Origin: Kribbella rubisoli
Lineage (GTDB): Bacteria > Actinomycetota > Actinomycetes > Propionibacteriales > Kribbellaceae
NCBI RefSeq assembly: GCF_004217145.1
Contig: NZ_SHKR01000016.1
Span: forward strand, 372,001-436,000
Reading direction: 5' to 3'
DNA length: 64,000 bases
Shown: positions 8,657-16,346 of the stretch, piece by piece
How the letters are laid out: each line of letters begins with the position of its first letter
How positions within the stretch are numbered: the first letter of the stretch is position 1
Notes under the pieces: model-generated
What the model saw: the letters and a program-made list of their open reading frames with translations, nothing else
The model's database searches: none
Told to the model about the DNA's origin: nothing
Made by a program: the position numbers and the translations under genes

Positions 8657-9691
8657 TCAGTCGGCCAGAACGGCTTCGCGGCGGGCGGTATCCCGTGCTG
8701 TGTCCCGTGCTGTGTCCAGCCGGGTCAGCTCGCGCCACAGGTCGTCGGCGATCTCGATGCCATCGGCAACCGACTCCTGGTACCGCGCGCGGGCGCCGTC
8801 ACCGGGCACCGCGACCGGCGTGTCCGGGTCGGCCCGGCGGCTGCGGCGTACCTGATCGAGGTAGTCCGTCGCGGAGTGGCGGCCGCCGCTCAGCAGGATG
8901 AACAGGTCGCCCTTGTTGCTCAGGTGGTCGTCGTCCAGCGTGCCGCCGACCGCGGTGCCGTACGCCGCGCCGGTGAGGAAGGTGACCATCGCGCCCAGAC
9001 CGAGCCCGAGGCCGTACCCCTTCGCTCCCCCGAACGGCGCGATCGATCCGTCCTTGGCCGCCACCGGGTCGACAGTCTCGTTGCCGCCGGCATCCAAAGC
9101 CCAGCCCGGCTCCAGCGGTACGTCGCGCAGCGCGTGGTCATGCACCTTGCCCATCGAGATCTGCGAGGTGGCCATGTCCAGCACGAGCGGCGGCCGCGCC
9201 GGGACCGCGAGCGCCAGCGGGTTGGTACCGAGCATCGCCTCGGTGCCGCCCCACGGGTGCACGAGCGCCTCGCTGGTGGTGATGCCGAGGCAGACCAGGC
9301 CACGGTCGGCCATGCGGCCGGCGTAGTACCCGAGCATGCCGAGGTGGTTGTTGTTCGTGATCGAGCAGACCGCGACGCCGTACTGCTCGGCTGCCGGGAT
9401 GATCGCTTCCAACGCGCGGACCGCGACCACCGGGCCGAGTCCTTGCTGACCGTCGACAGACAGGTAGCAGGGGCTCATCCACGTGTGACAGCCGCTGCGG
9501 GTCGGGCTCGCGGTGCCGTTCGCCAACCGCCGCAGCAGTCGCGGCAGACGCAGCAGACCGTGTGACGGCATCCCCTTCGCCTCGGCGACGACAAGGAGCT
9601 CGGCCTGCTGGGCCGCCGCGTCCGTCGGCACGCCGGCGGTGATCAGGAGTCGTTCGGCCAGTGCTTGGGCCGTGAGCAGATCTGTGTGCAT
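8657..9691 (-). CDS. Ldh2 family (malate/L-lactate/ureidoglycolate type) dehydrogenase
   Basis: About 344 residues of the NAD(P)-dependent Ldh2/YlbC/AllD family, which uses a fold distinct from classical lactate dehydrogenase. Seen motifs: PSHGLLRLP near the N-terminus (family His), NNNHLGMLGYYAGRMA, and GTNPLALAVPA. Such enzymes oxidise 2-hydroxy acids or reduce 2-keto acids, including 2,3-diketo-gulonate and delta-piperideine-carboxylate. It is the first gene of the eight-gene operon, divergent from the GntR regulator. Start is uncertain: ATG at 9691, 9700 and 9721 are all in frame; 9691 gives the best fit to relatives and leaves the operator-like motif at 9722-9730 outside the gene. Confidence 0.85.
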   Translation of the reverse strand: MHTDLLTAQALAERLLITAGVPTDAAAQQAELLVVAEAKGMPSHGLLRLPRLLRRLANGTASPTRSGCHTWMSPCYLSVDGQQGLGPVVAVRALEAIIPAAEQYGVAVCSITNNNHLGMLGYYAGRMADRGLVCLGITTSEALVHPWGGTEAMLGTNPLALAVPARPPLVLDMATSQISMGKVHDHALRDVPLEPGWALDAGGNETVDPVAAKDGSIAPFGGAKGYGLGLGLGAMVTFLTGAAYGTAVGGTLDDDHLSNKGDLFILLSGGRHSATDYLDQVRRSRRADPDTPVAVPGDGARARYQESVADGIEIADDLWRELTRLDTARDTARDTARREAVLAD

Positions 9692-9721
9692 GTCGACCAT
9701 CCCAGGGTGGAGTCGCTGCAT

Positions 9722-9794
9722 TCGTATTCATCGCCCGATGTCTTGGGAGGCTAGATCAGATCGGATACGATTCGCAATGGTCTGTGAATACGGA
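9722..9794. promoter_or_regulatory. Divergent promoter and candidate GntR operator half-sites
   Basis: The gap between the operon and the gntR gene contains three copies of a TCGTATYC-like word: TCGTATTCA on the plus strand at 9722-9730, its near-inverse TCGGATACGA at 9761-9770, and TGAATACGGA at 9785-9794. A regulator sitting here could control both directions. TACGAT at 9765-9770 could serve as a -10 element for the regulator. The link to this GntR protein is inferred from position only. Confidence 0.4.
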
Positions 9795-9826
9795 TCCATG
9801 ATTTTCTGCCGACGGATGGACACCAG

Positions 9827-10519
9827 ATGAGCCAGCGCACCACGGAGCGTTCCGGACGGCCCCGGATGAGTGACGTCGTCTACGAGCGACTGCAGGAGTT
9901 CCTGCTGGATGGCCAGATCCAGCCGGGCGAACGGATCCGCGTCGACGAGCTCAGCCGCCGGCTCGGGGTCTCCCAGACCCCGGTCAGGGAGTCGCTGAAC
10001 CGGCTCGAGGCCGAGGACCTGGTCACCAAAACGCATCTGATCGGATATTCCGCCACACCCAAGCTGACGCCGCAGCGGTTCGAGGATCTGTTCGAGGCCC
10101 GGTTCCTGATCGAGCCGTACTGTTCAGGCCTCGCGGCCGGCCGGCACCGCGGCGACGAGGTCGAGCAACTCGCGCAGATCGCATCCGAGATGCGCGGCAG
10201 CTACCAGGCCGGCACGATGTCGTACGGCGCCTTCGCCCGGGCCGACGCCGACTTCCACGAAGCCGTGATCGCGGCGACCGGCAACAGCTACTTCGGCGAG
10301 ATCTTCGCCAAGCTCCACTGCCACCTGCAGCTGTTCCGTCTCCTCCGCGACTCGAGGGTCACCGAGGACGCGCTGGACGAGCACGACCTGATCGTCACAG
10401 CCATCCGCCAACGCGACACCCAGTCGGCGGACCGAGCCATGCACGCCCACCTGACCGCCTCTCGTGGGCGTCTCCGCTCAGCCTTCGAAACCCCCACCCC
10501 CCAGCCACCCCCTACCTGA
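9827..10519 (+). CDS. GntR family transcriptional regulator, FCD domain
   Basis: 230 residues. Residues about 15-85 form the winged helix of the GntR family (YERLQEFLLDGQIQPGERI, then LSRRLGVSQTPVRESLNRLEAE); the rest is an all-helical FCD ligand domain with the metal/ligand residues Asp and His in ADADFHEAV and the late histidines in EHDLIVTAI and MHAHL. FCD regulators normally sense an organic or sugar acid, often with a bound metal. It is divergent from the eight-gene catabolic operon and is therefore its likely local repressor, with the operon's substrate or an intermediate as inducer. Confidence 0.93.
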   Translation: MSQRTTERSGRPRMSDVVYERLQEFLLDGQIQPGERIRVDELSRRLGVSQTPVRESLNRLEAEDLVTKTHLIGYSATPKLTPQRFEDLFEARFLIEPYCSGLAAGRHRGDEVEQLAQIASEMRGSYQAGTMSYGAFARADADFHEAVIAATGNSYFGEIFAKLHCHLQLFRLLRDSRVTEDALDEHDLIVTAIRQRDTQSADRAMHAHLTASRGRLRSAFETPTPQPPPT

Positions 10520-10533
10520 CCGGCCGCTCCACA

Positions 10534-10599
10534 AACCCGCCGATAGCGGGTTGTTGCACCGCTGCCACGTTGCAGCTGCCCATCGAGCAAACAACCCGC
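10534..10599. terminator. Nested hairpins between convergent genes, likely bidirectional terminator
   Basis: AACCCGC at 10534-10540 pairs with GCGGGTT at 10546-10552 (5-nt loop). The same GCGGGTTGTTGC (10546-10557) can instead pair with 10587-10599 around an inner GCTGC/GCAGC hairpin (10561-10576). It lies between the 3' ends of gntR (plus) and the transporter ATPase (minus), where a two-way terminator is expected. There is no long T run. Confidence 0.45.
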
Positions 10600-10614
10600 C
10601 AGCGGGACGCGCGG

Positions 10615-11385
10615 TCAGCGTTCGGGACCGGGGACCGAGTGCGGGTTGAAGCCGTAGGGGAGCTCCAGGCGGTGGGCCCGCATGAGCTCGGCGTCGCCCA
10701 GCAGGTCGCGGGTCTTGCCGTCGGCGACGATGCGGCCGTCGTCCATCAGCAGGCTGCGCTCGCAGAGCTGCAGCGCGTACGGGAGGTCGTGCGTGATCAT
10801 CAGCAGCGTCACGTCCAGCCCGGCGAGGATGTCCGCCAGCTCGCGGCGGGCGGCGGGGTCGAGGTTGCTGGACGGTTCGTCGAGGACCAGGACCTCGGGA
10901 CGCATCGCCAGCACCGTCGCGACCGCGACGCGGCGGCGTTGGCCGAACGACAGGTGATGCGGAGCCAGGTCGGCATGGTCCTGCATCCCGACCTGGACCA
11001 GCGCCTCGTGCACCCGATCGTCGAGCTCGGCGCCGCGCAGGCCGAGGTTGGCGGGACCGAAGGCGACGTCGTCGCGGACGGTCGGCATGAAGAGCTGATC
11101 GTCCGGGTCCTGGAAGACCAGTCCGACCTTCCGGCGGATCTCGCCGAGGTGCTCACGGTGCAGGCCGGTCCCACCGATCTGGATGCGGCCGCTTCCGGTG
11201 CCACCGGCAACCGAGCCGAGGATGCCGTTCAGGTGCAGGACCAGGGTCGTCTTGCCGGCGCCGTTCGGCCCGAGCAGCGCGACCCGTTCGCCGCGTTCGA
11301 CCGTGAAGTCGACGCCGAACAGTGCCTGCCGCCCGTCCGGGTAGGCGAACACCAGCCGCTCGACCTGAATCGCGGGACCGCTCAC
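10615..11385 (-). CDS. cbiO: Energy-coupling ABC transporter ATPase (CbiO/NikO type), cobalt/nickel
   Basis: 256-residue ABC ATPase of the group II energy-coupling family. Walker A GPNGAGKTT, Q-loop VFQDPDDQLF (the DPDDQ form is characteristic of CbiO/EcfA proteins), signature LSFGQRRRVA, Walker B LVLDEPSSNLD and switch His in LMITHD are all intact. It powers metal uptake with the CbiQ and CbiM products encoded just upstream (28 bp from CbiQ). GTG start at 11385. Confidence 0.92.
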   Translation of the reverse strand: MSGPAIQVERLVFAYPDGRQALFGVDFTVERGERVALLGPNGAGKTTLVLHLNGILGSVAGGTGSGRIQIGGTGLHREHLGEIRRKVGLVFQDPDDQLFMPTVRDDVAFGPANLGLRGAELDDRVHEALVQVGMQDHADLAPHHLSFGQRRRVAVATVLAMRPEVLVLDEPSSNLDPAARRELADILAGLDVTLLMITHDLPYALQLCERSLLMDDGRIVADGKTRDLLGDAELMRAHRLELPYGFNPHSVPGPER

Positions 11386-11413
11386 TGCCGGACCACCCTC
11401 ATCGCTTGAGCAC

Positions 11414-12172
11414 TCACGAGCTCACCATCCTCGCCGCAACCGCGACAACGACCGCGACCACCGAGATCGCGACCCCGTGCATCCACTGCCCGCGCGATGC
11501 ACCTTGCACGCTCAGCAGCGGCATCCGCCCGGTGTAGCCACGCGACCGCATCGCCAGATGCACCCGCTCCCCGCGTTCGAAGCTGCGCACGAACAAAGCC
11601 CCCACTCCCCCAGCCACCGCCTTCAGATGACCGACCCGGCCGCCCATGTATCCGCGGGACTCGCGAGCGACGCGCATCCGGTGCAGATCATCCGACACGA
11701 CGCTCAGATAGCGGACCATGAACGACAAGATCGCCACGAGCGTCGCAGGCAACCGCAACCGCTCCAACCCGGCCAGCAGCTCCCGCGGCGCGGTTGTTGC
11801 CGACAGCAAGATCGCTGCGATCACCCCGAGGGTCCCCTTCGCCAGCACATTCCACGCGCCGAGCACACCCGACTGCGACAACTCCAGACCCAGCACGGAC
11901 ACCTGGGGACCGGTCGCCACGAACGGCAGCAGCAACGCGAACACGATGAACGGCGTCTCCACCGCGAGCCGCCTCGAGACCACGGGAGCCGGCACCTTGG
12001 CCACGGCAACAGCAGCCACGAGCATCCCGGCGTACACACCGAAGGCCCAGAAGACGGCGGCCGGTGTCGACACCACGGCGAGTACGAAGACGAAGAGGGC
12101 GACCAGCTTCACCTGCGCCGGGATCCGGTGGACCGGGCTGTCCACCGCGACGAGGAGGCCGTCGCCGGTCAC
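11414..12172 (-). CDS. cbiQ: Energy-coupling factor transmembrane protein (CbiQ/NikQ type)
   Basis: 252-residue integral membrane T-component. After VDSPVHRI (typical of CbiQ: the strand leading into the first helix) come several membrane helices and the two ARESRGY/MRSRGYTG coupling segments whose A-R-G cores dock onto the ATPases. The GTG at 12172 is preferred because GGGAGG lies 4 bp upstream of it; a TTG at 12214 in the same frame has no such signal. Links the metal-binding CbiM protein to the ATPase. Confidence 0.9.
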   Translation of the reverse strand: MTGDGLLVAVDSPVHRIPAQVKLVALFVFVLAVVSTPAAVFWAFGVYAGMLVAAVAVAKVPAPVVSRRLAVETPFIVFALLLPFVATGPQVSVLGLELSQSGVLGAWNVLAKGTLGVIAAILLSATTAPRELLAGLERLRLPATLVAILSFMVRYLSVVSDDLHRMRVARESRGYMGGRVGHLKAVAGGVGALFVRSFERGERVHLAMRSRGYTGRMPLLSVQGASRGQWMHGVAISVVAVVVAVAARMVSS

Positions 12173-12257
12173 GGGGCCTCCCGGTCTGGATTGACGAGGG
12201 AAGACCGGGAGCAACAGTCCCGTGACCCGCCGGGACGGAGTCGCGGCATCAGTACCG

Positions 12258-13277
12258 TCACGATGCCTTGTTCGCGCGCAGCGAGGCGAGCTTCGCGATC
12301 GCCAGGCCGACGACGATCGTCACCAGTACGCCGATGATCCCCGCCAGCGCGCCGGACACCTGCGCGTTCCCGATCCCGTGGACGCCGTAGTCGGCGAGCG
12401 GGCTGGCCGCGACAGCCGAGTCCTTCGCGGCGCCGTCGAATCCGAGCTTGGCGCCGACGAACTCCAGCCCGTCCGGATGAGCGCTCGCGAACAGACTCAG
12501 CCCGCCGGCAACCACGAGCGTGACCGCGATGCCGATCCCGAGCGACCGCCCGGCCGGCTTCGCGGCGATCGGCTTGTCCGGGGACACCGTCGAGGTGTTG
12601 CCGTCCGCGTCGACCAGGACGAGGTCCTGCTGAAGGTGCCGGGCGGCGTACACCAGGTCCGGCCGGGTCGCGACGACCGCGCTCAGCACGGCTGCGGTGA
12701 TGACCGCCTCGCCGATCCCGACCAGGATGTGCCAGCCGACCATTGCCGTCGCGAGCTTCCCGAGCGGGATGTCGACCGCGCCGCCGATCGCGTACAGCCC
12801 GGTGAAAGCCAGCGCCGCGACCGGCACCGACACGAGCGCACCGACCGTCGCCGCCGGTACGACGCTGCCCACCCGCCGGGGCATCACCTTCAGCAGCGCC
12901 CGCGTCAGGAAGTACCCGACCAGGACCGTGATCAGCCCCATCAGCGTGATGTTCGTCCCCAGCGCGGTCAGACCGCCGTCTGCGAACAGCAACCCCTGCA
13001 CAAGCAGCACAGTCGCCATCACCAGCACGGCGGTCCACGGGCCGACCAGCGCGGCCGCGAGCGCACCACCCAGCAGGTGACCGCTCGTCCCGGCGCCGAC
13101 CGGGAAGTTCACCATCTGCACCGCGAACACGAACGCTGCCGTCAGACCGGCCAGCGCCGGACCGGTCTCACGAAGCTCCCGGCTCGCCCTCTGCAGGCTG
13201 AAGCCGACCGCCCCGGCCGCGATCAGGCCGGTGGCGACGGACGTGGGCGCGTTGAAGAAGCCATCAGGAACATGCAC
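12258..13277 (-). CDS. cbiM: Cobalt/nickel energy-coupling substrate-binding protein CbiM with fused PDGLE (CbiN-like) domain
   Basis: About 339 residues. Residues 1 to about 210 are the CbiM/NikM S-component (MHVPDGFF start, several membrane helices, GAGTSGHLLGG); residues about 240-339 hold two more helices and SAHPDGLE, the PDGLE domain that replaces CbiN/NikN. In this family Co or Ni is bound by the N-terminal amine, His2 and a later His. The GTG at 13277 gives Met-His at the N-terminus, exactly as required, whereas the GTG at 13283 would add two residues and spoil it, so 13277 is chosen. A Nur-like operator just upstream favours nickel over cobalt. Confidence 0.9.
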   Translation of the reverse strand: MHVPDGFFNAPTSVATGLIAAGAVGFSLQRASRELRETGPALAGLTAAFVFAVQMVNFPVGAGTSGHLLGGALAAALVGPWTAVLVMATVLLVQGLLFADGGLTALGTNITLMGLITVLVGYFLTRALLKVMPRRVGSVVPAATVGALVSVPVAALAFTGLYAIGGAVDIPLGKLATAMVGWHILVGIGEAVITAAVLSAVVATRPDLVYAARHLQQDLVLVDADGNTSTVSPDKPIAAKPAGRSLGIGIAVTLVVAGGLSLFASAHPDGLEFVGAKLGFDGAAKDSAVAASPLADYGVHGIGNAQVSGALAGIIGVLVTIVVGLAIAKLASLRANKAS

Positions 13278-13295
13278 ACGCACATTCTTGATCTA

Positions 13296-13314
13296 GTTGC
13301 GACTGATTCGCAAC
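13296..13314. promoter_or_regulatory. Nur-box-like operator for the metal transporter
   Basis: GTTGCGA-CTGAT-TCGCAAC: perfect 7-bp inverted arms, 5-bp spacer. The inner TTGCGA-N5-TCGCAA has the architecture of the Streptomyces Nur box (TTGC-rich arms, N5), bound by the nickel-sensing Fur-family repressor Nur. It sits 19 bp upstream of the transporter start. Confidence 0.6.
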
Positions 13315-13322
13315 AAGCTGTC

Positions 13323-14681
13323 TTACAACGCTTTGAGTGCTTCCCCGATCGCACGGTGGAACGTCGGGTATGCGTAGATCATCTGTCGCAGCGTGTGCAC
13401 AGGTACGGCGGCATGTACGGCGACCGCGAGTGCACTGAGCACCTCGCCACCGGTCGGCCCCGCGCTCGTCGCGCCGACCAGCACCCCGCGGTCGGCGTCC
13501 ATCACGACCTTGATGAACCCTTCGTTGCCGGCCTTGTGGATCCAGCCGCGCGTCGACGCCGGGATCGGGGTCGATCCGGTCCGCACGTTCAGCCCCTTGT
13601 CCCGGGCCTGCTGCTCGGTCATCCCGACCGCGCCGATCTCCGGGTCGGTGAACGTCACCCGCGGCATCGCGTGGTAGCTCGCGGTCGGCGCGTCCGGCTC
13701 CTGCAGGATGTCGCGGACCGCGATGTCGGCCTGGTACATCGCGTTGTGGGTGAAGACGCCGACGCCGGTGACGTCGCCGATCGCCCACACCTTGTCGCCG
13801 GCCCGGACGTGCTCGTCGACCTCGATCCGGCGGGCCTTCGGGTCGAGCCCGACCTTCTCCAGCCCGAGGTCGGCCGTCGCGATCCGGCGACCCGTTGCCA
13901 CCAGCAACTTCTCGCCGGTGGCCGACGCCCCGTTCTCGAGCGTGACGGTGAACGTGTCTCCGGCGTACGCGACGTGCTTGGCGTGCGCGCCGAGCAGGAA
14001 CCTCACGCCGTCGCGCTCCAGCGCCTCACGCGCGAGGACCCCGGACTCCGGCTCCTCCATCGCCAGCACCTCGTCGGCGCCTTCGATCACGGTCACCTTC
14101 ACCCCGAAGCGGGCGAACACCTGGGCCAGCTCCATCCCGATCGCGCCGCCGCCGAGGACGAGCAGTGAAGCGGGCAGCACCTCGACCTCGATCGCCTCCC
14201 GGTTCGTCCAGTACGGCGTACCGGCGAGGCCGTCGATCGGCGGGACGGACGGGATCGTGCCGGTCGCGATCACGATGCCGCGGGTCGCGTCGAACTCGCG
14301 GTCGCCGGCCTGGACCGTGCCCGGTCCGGTGATCCTCGCGCGGTCCTTGATCACGGTCGCGCCCTTGTTCACCAGCCGGTCGACCGCGACCTGGTCGTTC
14401 CAGGTGTCGGTCGCCTCCTCGCGGATGCGCTTGGCCACCGGAGTCCAGTCCGGCTGCACCGTCGACGTACCGGCCATGCCCTCGACCCGCCTGGTCTCGG
14501 CGATCAGGTTCGCGGCCCGGATCATCATCTTGCTCGGGATGCACCCGTAGTACGGGCATTCGCCGCCCACCAGCCGCGACTCGATGCCGATCACCCGCAG
14601 GCCGGCCTGCGCCAACCGGCCGGCCGTCTCCTCGCCGCCGACTCCGAGCCCCACCACGACCACGTCAACCTGTTCACCCAT
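13323..14681 (-). CDS. FAD/NAD(P)-dependent pyridine nucleotide-disulfide oxidoreductase, atypical C-terminus
   Basis: 452-residue flavoprotein of the glutathione reductase/dihydrolipoamide dehydrogenase/mercuric reductase class. An FAD-binding GxGxxG (VGLGVGGEE) is followed by the redox-active pair Cys42 and Cys47 in GGECPYYGCIPSK; the NAD(P) site is in LVLGGGAIGMELAQ. In lipoamide dehydrogenases the C-terminus has HPTLSE with the catalytic His; here the aligned region reads AYPTFHRAIGEAL, so that His is Tyr. The protein is therefore not a normal Lpd, and a bona fide Lpd is encoded at 18703-20100. Start: ATG at 14681 (MGEQVDVVVVG). Physiological electron acceptor unknown. Confidence 0.85.
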   Translation of the reverse strand: MGEQVDVVVVGLGVGGEETAGRLAQAGLRVIGIESRLVGGECPYYGCIPSKMMIRAANLIAETRRVEGMAGTSTVQPDWTPVAKRIREEATDTWNDQVAVDRLVNKGATVIKDRARITGPGTVQAGDREFDATRGIVIATGTIPSVPPIDGLAGTPYWTNREAIEVEVLPASLLVLGGGAIGMELAQVFARFGVKVTVIEGADEVLAMEEPESGVLAREALERDGVRFLLGAHAKHVAYAGDTFTVTLENGASATGEKLLVATGRRIATADLGLEKVGLDPKARRIEVDEHVRAGDKVWAIGDVTGVGVFTHNAMYQADIAVRDILQEPDAPTASYHAMPRVTFTDPEIGAVGMTEQQARDKGLNVRTGSTPIPASTRGWIHKAGNEGFIKVVMDADRGVLVGATSAGPTGGEVLSALAVAVHAAVPVHTLRQMIYAYPTFHRAIGEALKAL

Positions 14682-14789
14682 GCGCACAATCTTGCAGAGC
14701 GATCGGACCCGGCCAAGTCTCCCCCCGGCGCGTCATCACTGCGTAAGCGGCCGTTCACCGCCGGGCACTAGCGTCCTGTACTCGTAGAA

Positions 14790-16307
14790 GTGAGGACAAG
14801 GTTGTTCGATTTCTCTGGTTTCGGCAGCATCAACATCGAGACGGTCATCGCCCTTGTCACGCTGATCGGTACCGCGATCGTGTGGCTGCTCGACCGGTAC
14901 GTGTGGCGCCGCAAGCGGCTCGTCTACCGGGTCCAGGTGGACGCGCAGATCGGGGTGCACCCCCGGCAGAACCGCGCCAAGGAAATGGTCGACATCGAGG
15001 TCGTCCACCAGGGCAAGGCGGTCCACGACCCGAGCATCGTGCTGCTGCGGGTGGACAACACCGGCACCGATATCGAGGCGAAGGACATGCAGGGCGCGGT
15101 GAAGTTCACCTTCCCGGGCCGCAAGATCGTCCGGATGAAGGTGGTCGAGTCACACCCGCCGGACATCGGTGAGCTGCTCGAGGCCGATATGAAGCCGGCG
15201 GAGTACGTCGACAAAGATGCGGTCACGGTGCCGAAGCTCGCGATCAACCGCGGCGACCACTTCAAGTTCCTGCTCGTGCTGTCGGGCAAGGGCAAGGACG
15301 TCACGCACTCCGGCTACCTGGCCGGCGGGGCCAACGGCGGCGTTTACCACGAACCGCGGCCGCGCGGCCCGGGCCGGCGGACATTGATCTTCGGCGCGAC
15401 GACGCTGGTGCTGGTGGGCGCGCTCGTCGCGTTCTTCCTCGTCGACGTGCTGCAGCCGCCGCGGAACTGCGCGTCGGGCGAGCTGCGGGTGATCGGATCC
15501 ACGGCGGTCGAGCCGACCATGACCGAGCTGCGCAGCGCGTACGTCGCGGAGTGCTCGAACGCGGACATCACGATCGCCGCCAACGGCAGTCGCAGCGGTG
15601 TCAGCGATCTGAGCGCGCTGGGTGCCAAGGACGGGAGCGCGGCGAGCAAGGTGATCGCGATGTCCGACGGGCCGGCTGTCGACGCACCCGGCCTGAGCGG
15701 CGAGGCGGTCGCGGTCGTCGTGTTCGCTGTCGTCGTCAACCGGGCCGCGGATGTGAACGGCCTGACCACGGCCCAACTGCGCGACATCTACAACGGCAAG
15801 GTCACCAACTGGTCGCAGGTCGGCGGGCGGAACCTGCCGATCCGGATGGTCAGCCGCGTCGGCCCGGCCTCCGGCTCACGGCTGGTGTTCCGCGAGAAGG
15901 TGCTCGGCGGCGACCAGGAGCTGGGCATCACCTCGGACGACTGCCGACGGGACGACGACGCCGCGACAACGTCGTACCACCGCTGTGAGGTCGGCACGAC
16001 GGAGGAGCTGCTGACCCGGGTGAACGAGATCGACGGCGCGATCGGGTACGCCGAACTGGGTAGCGCCCGGAAGTACCCGCAGCTCACGCCGGTGACGATC
16101 GACGGCGTAGTACCGGACACGTCCAAGGTGGCCGACCGCTCGTACAAGTTCTGGGAAGTCGAGCACGCTTACACGTACAAGGCACCGGCAACGAAGTCGC
16201 TGACGGCCGCGTTCCTCGACTACCTGCGCTCGACGCAGGCGCGTCCCGTGCTCGACCGGGGTGACCTTGTTCCGTGCGGCGATCTGCCGGCGGGGTTTTG
16301 TGGATAA
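14790..16307 (+). CDS. Membrane-anchored protein with C-terminal PstS-like phosphate/anion-binding domain
   Basis: 505 residues with unusual architecture. A first membrane helix lies at about residues 14-33, then a polar domain (about 35-190), a second helix (about 195-216), and a periplasmic-binding-protein domain (about 225-505). That domain begins GSTAVEPTM and contains NGSRSGV and LRDIYNGKVTNW, which are hallmarks of PstS-type phosphate-binding proteins. Instead of being a free lipoprotein it is tethered, with the first domain probably cytoplasmic, so it may sense rather than transport. No pstCAB is nearby. The GTG at 14790 is given as start, but a TTG at 14802 with GAGGA 5 bp upstream is also plausible. 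Confidence 0.75.
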   Translation: MRTRLFDFSGFGSINIETVIALVTLIGTAIVWLLDRYVWRRKRLVYRVQVDAQIGVHPRQNRAKEMVDIEVVHQGKAVHDPSIVLLRVDNTGTDIEAKDMQGAVKFTFPGRKIVRMKVVESHPPDIGELLEADMKPAEYVDKDAVTVPKLAINRGDHFKFLLVLSGKGKDVTHSGYLAGGANGGVYHEPRPRGPGRRTLIFGATTLVLVGALVAFFLVDVLQPPRNCASGELRVIGSTAVEPTMTELRSAYVAECSNADITIAANGSRSGVSDLSALGAKDGSAASKVIAMSDGPAVDAPGLSGEAVAVVVFAVVVNRAADVNGLTTAQLRDIYNGKVTNWSQVGGRNLPIRMVSRVGPASGSRLVFREKVLGGDQELGITSDDCRRDDDAATTSYHRCEVGTTEELLTRVNEIDGAIGYAELGSARKYPQLTPVTIDGVVPDTSKVADRSYKFWEVEHAYTYKAPATKSLTAAFLDYLRSTQARPVLDRGDLVPCGDLPAGFCG

Positions 16308-16333
16308 TGCCAGCGGGCCGGGACGATTCGGCA

Positions 16334-16339
16334 GATAAT
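16334..16339 (+). promoter_or_regulatory. Candidate -10 element of a leaderless promoter
   Basis: GATAAT lies 7 bp before the ATG of the first phosphodiesterase, and no ribosome-binding site is present in between. This spacing suggests transcription starts at or next to the A of the start codon. No good -35 is visible. Confidence 0.35.
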
Positions 16340-16346
16340 TTCAGCC

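Noticed and set aside
10615-13277. Assigning the CbiMQO transporter to cobalt and B12 synthesis
   Set aside because: No cob/cbi biosynthesis genes or cobalamin riboswitch were found next to it, and the operator resembles a Nur box; nickel is at least as likely.
14753-14759. GTTCACC, the half-site of the Streptomyces PHO box, upstream of the PstS-like gene
   Set aside because: PhoP boxes need at least two direct repeats with 11-bp period; only one copy is present.
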